Source: Alkalibacterium thalassium (lineage in GTDB: Bacteria; Bacillota; Bacilli; Lactobacillales; Carnobacteriaceae_A). From it: a stretch of DNA of 38,096 bases. The stretch is taken from positions 1 through 38,096 of the forward strand of contig NZ_FNFK01000015.1 of NCBI RefSeq assembly GCF_900101165.1, read 5' to 3'. The notes under the pieces were generated by a model. It worked only from the letters and a program-made list of their open reading frames with translations, made no database searches and was not told where the DNA came from. Made by a program: the position numbers and the translations under genes. This document shows positions 32,958-38,096 of the stretch, one piece after another. Every line of letters begins with the position of its first letter. The stretch's first letter is position 1.

Positions 32958-33036
32958 CAACACACTAAAACGACACACTATTATTGTGTTTCAAATAGTG
33001 TGTCGTTCAGCTGTTACTCTTCAATTAGTGTATCGA
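32958..33036. promoter_or_regulatory. Candidate LevR upstream activating sites
   Basis: Copies of a TAGTGTGTCG-like decamer: CAACACACTA (32958-32967) and CGACACACTA (32971-32980) in one orientation, TAGTGTGTCG (32996-33005) and TAGTGTATCG (33026-33035) in the other, the last within the 3' end of levR. The latter two are 30 bp apart. They lie 45-120 bp upstream of the -24 element, where an enhancer-type activator would bind. A matching 14-mer occurs upstream of levR. Confidence 0.5.
32967..33007 (-). terminator. Terminator (and palindrome) after levR
   Basis: Perfect 14 bp arms AACGACACACTATT (32969-32982) and AATAGTGTGTCGTT (32994-33007); on the minus strand the stem is followed by a short TTTT. 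The same palindrome holds two of the candidate activator sites, so it may serve both purposes. Confidence 0.65.
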
Positions 33037-35872
33037 TATCTTCAATCTCGCCTTCATCTTTAGTAATGAAATATAAGATATAGCTGTATTCCTCTTCAGG
33101 TATGCTGATTGCCAAATCCCTTTCCAGCAGTGAGATGTGATATTCCACATCCTTCGTCAGACTATTCTCTACATCAAACAGATGTGTCTCTGAAGAAGTC
33201 AGGCTATCCTGATGAATCAGCCGTTCAATGACACCTGCCATATGCAGGATCAGATTGATATGAAAGGCATACGCTTCTGAATGATCTGTTTTGAGCTGGG
33301 CACAGCCTTTAGCAAATTTCCAAAGAGGGTCCAGCACTTTAACAGGATTTAAAAAGGTATAGTTTTCCTGCAGAAAGATCTGTATCATTTCTCTGGCCTT
33401 TGTTTCATCAGAGGCAGTATCTGTAGTGTATAAGACGGACTCACTGATTATATTTTCGATCAGCGCTTCAGAGTCTCCTTCGATAAACCGCTCTAGCGGT
33501 ATAAAGGGAGCTGAAAGTTTCGGATCGGCTACACCGGTCGTGGCCAGGATGGAATAATGCTTGTTCCATTCAACTACTTTCGTATCCATATCCACTACTG
33601 AACAGGTTTTGACTTCTATAACAGCCTTGTTTCCTTGCTTGATTGGTTTTTCAATGATTTCCTTTATTTTCCTGGCGGTCCCTTCTCCAGATGCACAAAT
33701 GGCTAGGATGATTGGAGGCTTGACTACCTGATTGCTTTCATTGGTATGACCTTTCGGAAGGTGATTCGAGTAGCCGCTGAATTTGAGAAGGGACTCATGC
33801 AGAAGTTCAAGGTCTGCATCCACCAGCGACGCTTTTCTTACTGCTTCGAGTACCATAGGGGTTGAGACCATATCGATCGATCTGACTGAAATACCGGTAT
33901 CCTTTTCCAGAGAAGACTCAAATGTCGCCAGCGATCCCATGTCGACCAGAAGCAAAACTCCGCTGCCCTGGTTCACATCAATCACAGCCTGTCTGATTCG
34001 CTCGTAAACGACAGTCGGAGACATATCAAGAGGCATGTCGATGGCACTTACGCCTCTTATATTTAAGAGGTCTTCTGCTACACGGGCCATGCTGCTTGCA
34101 GTGGAGTTCCCATGTGTGGCAATGACCACTCCGATTTCACCGGCTGATTTCTCTTCCTTCAATGAAACGAGAAGAACGGTAAGATAATACACTTCATTTT
34201 CCGGAATAGTGACTTGGAAGACCTCACCTATTTTATCTTTGATCAGTGATGCAACCTCATACTCTTTGCTGTAATCCATTGCCATTTCGCGTATCCTGCT
34301 GTTCATCTTCCGTTCTTCCCCACTGTTTATCTTATTGAGCAGGGAGCTGATATGAAGACTCATAGCGTAAATGAAGTTCTGCTTCATACTCACACTTAGT
34401 GACTGATTGACTAAAGCAGCCATCTGATGAGCAAATTCAATCACTTCTTTATTAACGACGTCAGCCAGCTTAGATTCTGTCTGAAGCGAAAAGCCGTGAT
34501 TACGGTAAAAAGATTTTAGATGAACGTTGATATCTGTGGAGATATACTGATTGATTGATTCCTGATCCAATCCTTCTGCTTCAAGAAGCGCAGCCTTATC
34601 TCCAATGATGTCGTAAATATTATACGGCAGTTCATAAGCATCCATTTCCATTGTATAAAACGGCTCATTTGGACTGACTGTTATTTTTGCCTCAAGATAA
34701 TTTGACATCTCTGTCATCTGTTGTCGGTTGGAGGATAACCCGACCAGATGTGATTGAATGCTGTCCGGAATATCCTTAACCGTCAGACTGATTTCTTCCT
34801 TGCTCAGCTGGTTCATGAAGCCTCTGGCACACACCAACTGTATCGTTGATTTGAGTTGTCCGATGTTTCCATATCCTACACTGGCAATCAGTCCTTTGAC
34901 CACATCTTCAGTCAATGTGATTTTCCGCTGAATTCGATTGGCTTCAAGACCTGTCAGAAGTTTCAGCAGATCAAGCTGCTCCACAACCGGACGCTCTTTA
35001 AATGATGGCATATGAATATTGATGGGTATACGTCTCATGAAGGTATCAAGAAAAGTTGATTTAGGATCTTCAGTTGTCGCACAGACGATCCTGACGCTTG
35101 CTTCTCGGCTTTTACCTGTTTCCCCGAGGCGACTGTACTTTCCCGTATCCATGAAGTAGAAAATCATTTCCTGCCCTTCAGGTGGAAGTCTGTGGATTTC
35201 ATCTAAAAAGAGCATACTGTTGTCAGCCTGCTGGATAAGCCCTTCTTTCTCGGATGCCGCACCAGTAAAGGCTCCTTTAGCATAACCGAACAAGTAACTC
35301 ATCAGCAGTTCAGGATTATTCGCATAATCCGCACAGTTGAAGACGACCAGTTCTTTTTCAGGATCGATCAGCTCATGTGATTGAGCAAATTTAAACATGG
35401 CGTGAGCAAAAAACGATTTCCCCGATCCGGTCGGACCCGTTATAAGTGTGTTGAGTCCTTTTGGTGGATAAAGAACAGCTGCCTTAGCCTGATCGACCGC
35501 ATTTTTCATGCTGCCTTTTGCTCCAATGATCGACTGAAAAATATCTCTCGACTCTTTAACAGAGTAGTCAAAGACTTCCTGTGTGACACCCTTCTGCTCA
35601 GGCTTTTCTTCTTTATAGCTCGGTACGTGTACTGTCAATGGCTGGTGACGAACCGATTCGAGAGGAACAAAGCGAACTGGCCGTCCGTCTATTTTTTTAA
35701 GCTTCCCCTCTCTGACCAGAAGATTAAGGTCTTTGGAGACATTGCTTCTCAAAATATTTAACGTGTCAGACACTTCTTTAGTTGTAATGCCCATCCCGTT
35801 TTCGATGTCTTTTTTTGTAAACTCATTACTAGCCGATTTGACGAACTGATATATCCTATCTTTTCTTTTCAA
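33014..35872 (-). CDS. levR: LevR/ManR-type sigma-54-dependent PTS activator
   Basis: 952 residues. Order of domains: N-terminal winged HTH (1-75), AAA+ domain (105-340) with Walker A GPTGSGKS (146-153), the sigma-54 contact loop GAFTGA (200-205) and Walker B LFLDE (221-225); PRD1 (about 450-560, His507 in SLHIS); mannose-type EIIA-like domain with His587 in VIATHGNS; GatB-like EIIB domain with Cys726 in ILAICASGEGTARK; C-terminal PRD2 (about 845-940). PTS phosphorylation of the PRDs and EII-like domains controls activity in this family. TTG start (35872) with AAGGGGGC 8 nt upstream. Confidence 0.96.
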   Translation of the reverse strand: MKRKDRIYQFVKSASNEFTKKDIENGMGITTKEVSDTLNILRSNVSKDLNLLVREGKLKKIDGRPVRFVPLESVRHQPLTVHVPSYKEEKPEQKGVTQEVFDYSVKESRDIFQSIIGAKGSMKNAVDQAKAAVLYPPKGLNTLITGPTGSGKSFFAHAMFKFAQSHELIDPEKELVVFNCADYANNPELLMSYLFGYAKGAFTGAASEKEGLIQQADNSMLFLDEIHRLPPEGQEMIFYFMDTGKYSRLGETGKSREASVRIVCATTEDPKSTFLDTFMRRIPINIHMPSFKERPVVEQLDLLKLLTGLEANRIQRKITLTEDVVKGLIASVGYGNIGQLKSTIQLVCARGFMNQLSKEEISLTVKDIPDSIQSHLVGLSSNRQQMTEMSNYLEAKITVSPNEPFYTMEMDAYELPYNIYDIIGDKAALLEAEGLDQESINQYISTDINVHLKSFYRNHGFSLQTESKLADVVNKEVIEFAHQMAALVNQSLSVSMKQNFIYAMSLHISSLLNKINSGEERKMNSRIREMAMDYSKEYEVASLIKDKIGEVFQVTIPENEVYYLTVLLVSLKEEKSAGEIGVVIATHGNSTASSMARVAEDLLNIRGVSAIDMPLDMSPTVVYERIRQAVIDVNQGSGVLLLVDMGSLATFESSLEKDTGISVRSIDMVSTPMVLEAVRKASLVDADLELLHESLLKFSGYSNHLPKGHTNESNQVVKPPIILAICASGEGTARKIKEIIEKPIKQGNKAVIEVKTCSVVDMDTKVVEWNKHYSILATTGVADPKLSAPFIPLERFIEGDSEALIENIISESVLYTTDTASDETKAREMIQIFLQENYTFLNPVKVLDPLWKFAKGCAQLKTDHSEAYAFHINLILHMAGVIERLIHQDSLTSSETHLFDVENSLTKDVEYHISLLERDLAISIPEEEYSYILYFITKDEGEIEDIDTLIEE

Positions 35873-36274
35873 TTCGTACGCCCCCTTATCATTGCTCTCT
35901 AAATGCTGGACTCTGGATTCTCAATTAGTATACTATAAAAATAATGAGAACGATACACTATTGAACACACTTGACTGTAGCAGTCAGAATCTGGCTTTAT
36001 TTAAGGTTTTATGCTATATCGCAGTGTGCTAGTGTATTCTCTTAAGTATGCTCACTAGTATGTCCTTATGACTTTGCAGAACTTAGGGTCTGCTTTTTTA
36101 TGCTGGGATAGCTGAGGTTCACCCGTTTACCTGACTGTGTTTCTCCTGAGCAGGCTCACTCGGCTCCTCTTATTCACTTTACCTGATAGAGGCTTACTTC
36201 GGCACTCTCAGCTCGCTCTGTAATCCGCTTTACAGTAATCTCCAAATTTTGAAGTACCTGACCTCTTTGAAATT
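35873..36274. repeat. Gene-free region with a weak ~51-55 bp repeat
   Basis: No supported gene in 35873-36387. Near levR are a minus-strand TATACT and the 14-mer AACGATACACTATT (35949-35962), one mismatch from the arm of the palindrome after levR. Further on, related segments recur at 36072 (CTTTGCAGAACTT), 36125 (GTTTACCTGACTG), 36177 (CTTTACCTGATAG) and 36228 (CTTTACAGTAATC), 51-53 bp apart, with small hairpins such as CTAGTG/CACTAG (36030s-36058) and CTGTAA/TTACAG (36218-36235). It is more degenerate than the array at 2600-3150. Confidence 0.45.
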
Positions 36275-36312
36275 CAAAAAACAGCTCTGTGCACGTATTG
36301 TGCATAGAGCTG
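36275..36312 (-). terminator. Terminator of the first acidic lipoprotein gene
   Basis: CAGCTCTGTGCAC (36282-36294) pairs with GTGCATAGAGCTG (36300-36312) with one mismatch; the minus strand continues with six T. Confidence 0.9.
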
Positions 36313-36387
36313 CCCCCTTTTAGGTAATTAAATCTGATACCCGGTCTCTCCTGTGTCCGCAGGTGATGATGTTTCAGTAAAATAGAC

Positions 36388-36930
36388 TTATTCGCCTACG
36401 CTGACTTCGCCTTCTACAGTTCCTTCATCCAATAATGCTGAATCCATGAATTCCTGAGAAGCGAATGTCACGTCTCCTGTTACTGTAGAGTTGTATAGTT
36501 CGAATCCGTCTGCTTCTACGTATACGTCTCCGTCTACTGTACCTTCCTGAATACGGAAGTTTGGTGATTCAACAATCATTGTTCCGACAGATAGAGTGTA
36601 CTCATCAGTTACATTACGATCTTCATCCTGGGCGTAAAGTGCCAGTTTGCGGTAAACGTCTCCGTCTTCGTCATCCTGGTTGTAGAATGTACCTGCAACT
36701 GTCAAGTCTCCGTCGATAGTTACATCAGCTGTTAAAGCAGTAATCCAGTTTCCGTCAGCACTTAGAGAAGCTTCAACTTCACTGGCATCATCTGTAATAG
36801 ATGCAGCTGTTACAGCATCGCCATTGTCTCCGGTGTCGTCAGTATCTGCACCATTGTCACATGCTGCCAAAAATCCGCCTAGTGCTACTACTGCAGCGCC
36901 TGCAGCTAATTTCTTTTTCAAAATATCCAT
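36388..36930 (-). CDS. Acidic surface lipoprotein, paralogue of the next gene
   Basis: 180 residues. Lipoprotein signal peptide with lipobox LAAC (Cys24) after GAAVVALGGF; then an Asp/Gly/Thr-rich acidic linker and a domain of repeated beta-type strands (ADVTIDGDLTVAGTF, GTVDGDVYVEADGFEL, STVTGDVTFAS, GTVEGEVSV), a pattern like polymer-forming or right-handed beta-helical proteins. KLALYAQDEDRNVTDEYTL is almost shared with the paralogue. Function unknown; presumably anchored outside the membrane. ATG with AAAGGTAAGGG upstream; own promoter and terminator. Confidence 0.8.
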   Translation of the reverse strand: MDILKKKLAAGAAVVALGGFLAACDNGADTDDTGDNGDAVTAASITDDASEVEASLSADGNWITALTADVTIDGDLTVAGTFYNQDDEDGDVYRKLALYAQDEDRNVTDEYTLSVGTMIVESPNFRIQEGTVDGDVYVEADGFELYNSTVTGDVTFASQEFMDSALLDEGTVEGEVSVGE

Positions 36931-37282
36931 AATTATCCCTTACCTTTCCTGATGGAAATTTTATTGATCATAGAATGAACGGAGAAGAAGGAGAGAATGA
37001 TTAATTCGGACAGTTCTTCCCCGACTCATTACTAATTATACTATACCTTACATTTGTGAAGCAGTCAACAATTCAACCCACTAAATTATCTTAATTTTTA
37101 CTCATACGTTTATAATTACAGGGCTTGTTTTTGTGAAATGTCAATCGCTTACTTTCTTATAAAAAAAGGGAAAAATTCAAAATATCCTATCTCATTTGTT
37201 TAATAAAAACTGCCCTTCTAACTAATATGTGTCAGATTGTTGAGTAATTGTTCACAGAGTCAATCTGTTCAGAAATGTGAAA
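36931..37282. other. Intergenic region between the two lipoprotein genes
   Basis: About 350 bp without an open frame of note. It contains the promoter at 37040-37068 and a 100 nt untranslated leader for the downstream gene; the remainder is AT-rich and unremarkable. Confidence 0.5.
37040..37068 (-). promoter_or_regulatory. Sigma-A promoter of the first lipoprotein gene (36388-36930)
   Basis: On the minus strand TTGACT (37068-37063), 17 bp spacer, TATAGT (37045-37040); leader of roughly 100 nt. Confidence 0.7.
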
Positions 37283-37313
37283 GATGACCGCCATATCTAT
37301 CCTGGCGGTCATC
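37283..37313 (-). terminator. Hairpin after the second lipoprotein gene
   Basis: Perfect 11 bp arms GATGACCGCCA (37283-37293) and TGGCGGTCATC (37303-37313); the T tract on the minus strand is short (TTTCACATTTC). Confidence 0.7.
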
Positions 37314-37325
37314 CTGGAGTCAAAA

Positions 37326-37865
37326 CTAGTCTACCCTAATATCGCCTGTAACTTCTGAATTCTCATCGATTTCTGATGATGCTTCAAATTCTTCACTTGC
37401 GAAGATCAAGTCTCCATCGATTGTTCCACCAACTAATTTAAATCCGTTAGCTTCTACATACACGTCTCCTACAAATGTACCATTCTGCAGACGGGTGTTT
37501 TCGTTCTGAATAGTGATGCTTGGGGCAGTCAGAGTAAAGGTTTCTGTTACGTTACGGTCGGCATCCTGAGCGTATAATGCAAGCTTACGTTCAGTTTCTC
37601 CTTTATTCTCGAAACCTTCTACCATAACGAGATCTTCATCAGTGGTGATATCATCTTCGAAAATAACGATCCAAGCTCCGTCACTGGATAACCCTTCGAG
37701 TAATGTATCTTCATCATTTACACGAACTTGAGTAGCGCCAGTTGTAACTTCAGCTTCTGTTTCTTCCACTTCTTCAGCCGGCTCCTCTGTTTCTGCAGCG
37801 TTGTCACAAGCAGCTAGTAACCCCATGCTTGCTGTAATAAGTAATAATTTGTTCCACTTTGCCAT
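37326..37865 (-). CDS. Acidic surface lipoprotein, paralogue of the previous gene
   Basis: 179 residues. Signal peptide with lipobox LLAAC (Cys20), a strongly acidic Glu/Thr-rich linker (21-45) and the same beta-strand domain as its neighbour: KLALYAQDADRNVTETFTL, GTFVGDVYVEANGFKL, GTIDGDLIFASEEF and a final VTGDIRVD. The two genes are the same length and probably arose by tandem duplication, the C-terminal halves being better kept than the linkers. Function unknown. ATG with AGGAGGA upstream; own promoter with a Crp/Fnr-like operator. Confidence 0.8.
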   Translation of the reverse strand: MAKWNKLLLITASMGLLAACDNAAETEEPAEEVEETEAEVTTGATQVRVNDEDTLLEGLSSDGAWIVIFEDDITTDEDLVMVEGFENKGETERKLALYAQDADRNVTETFTLTAPSITIQNENTRLQNGTFVGDVYVEANGFKLVGGTIDGDLIFASEEFEASSEIDENSEVTGDIRVD

Positions 37866-37885
37866 TGTTGTTCCTCCTAATTAAT

Positions 37886-37901
37886 TGTGATTTAATTCAC
37901 A
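37886..37901. promoter_or_regulatory. Crp/Fnr-type operator TGTGA-N6-TCACA
   Basis: A perfect TGTGA-TTTAAT-TCACA site placed just downstream of the -10 box, over the expected transcription start of the lipoprotein gene at 37326-37865. That position would fit repression by a Crp/Fnr-family protein (for example ArcR/Flp-like). Confidence 0.6.
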
Positions 37902-37904
37902 TTA

Positions 37905-37932
37905 ATCATAGCATGTTTCAGCTTTATGTCAA
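37905..37932 (-). promoter_or_regulatory. Sigma-A promoter of the second lipoprotein gene (37326-37865)
   Basis: On the minus strand TTGACA (37932-37927), 16 bp spacer, TATGAT (37910-37905), 40 bp before the start codon. Confidence 0.8.
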
Positions 37933-37986
37933 TTACATTTCAAGAAGAAAGCTCTAATTTTTAATAAAATTAAGCTAAACTGCATA

Positions 37987-38036
37987 AATAAAAGCCTTGT
38001 TAGTACCAAACAACTGAGATTCGGTAACCTAACAAG
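37987..38036 (-). terminator. Terminator of a minus-strand gene beyond the window
   Basis: CTTGTTAG (37996-38003) pairs with CTAACAAG (38029-38036), extended inward by TACC/GGTAA pairing; the minus strand then reads GCTTTTATTT. The gene it serves is to the right of 38096. Confidence 0.6.
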
Positions 38037-38096
38037 ACCTGAATTATTCATACCTCTAAATGTGGATAACTATTTCTATTAAACTCACTGCTTTTT

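Overview
The window looks like chromosomal DNA of a low-to-mid GC Gram-positive bacterium (Bacillota). The gene set is typical of Lactobacillales: LevR/sigma-54-controlled mannose-family PTS, YslB next to glutamate racemase, zapA-cvpA-mutS2-trxA order, T-box-controlled pheST, M-box-controlled mgtE, and AGGAGG-type ribosome binding sites. The very acidic secreted and lipid-anchored proteins and the Listeria/Enterococcus/Carnobacterium-like PTS locus make a Carnobacteriaceae-type organism my best guess; that placement is inference. Most genes are on the minus strand.

Layout. 1-370: apparent right end of an IS200/IS605-type element beside a broken lipoprotein gene. 455-2440: YtxH and DUF948 envelope proteins and an MscS channel. 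2441-3200: gene-free, with a degenerate tandem array of about 51-53 bp hairpin units. 3201-6542: c-di-AMP-binding-type CBS protein, murI-rdgB-yfcE operon, divergent yslB. 6614-8476: flavin-dependent Rossmann protein and an orphan small gene. 8917-12692: trxA and zapA-cvpA-mutS2. 12904-18924: pheST with T-box, HxlR regulator, mgtE with an M-box riboswitch plus a small upstream ORF. 19260-22372: yibE-like membrane protein behind an attenuator-like leader, HD phosphohydrolase, TrmH-type methyltransferase. 22471-28020: secreted coiled-coil M23 hydrolase, a GNAT pair, an M3 peptidase. 28133-35872: rpoN, then convergently manZ-manY-manX-IIB and their LevR-type activator. 35873-38096: a second weaker ~52 bp array and two paralogous acidic lipoproteins.

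How the genes work together. RpoN, the LevR-type activator with its GAFTGA motif, and a consensus TGGCAC-N5-TTGCT promoter form a complete sigma-54 mannose-PTS module. Copies of a TAGTGTGTCG-like decamer upstream of that promoter and upstream of levR are candidate activator sites. mgtE shows two layers of possible Mg2+ control: an M-box terminator switch and, after it, a 44-codon ORF with a strong Shine-Dalgarno, starting Met-Asp-Pro-Val-Pro and overlapping the mgtE start, reminiscent of the proline/acidic MgtL leader of enterobacteria.

The observations I consider least explained are the two ~52 bp-period intergenic arrays (one with compensatory changes in stem arms), the mgtE overlapping leader ORF, the yibE leader, and the repeated decamer of the sigma-54 locus.
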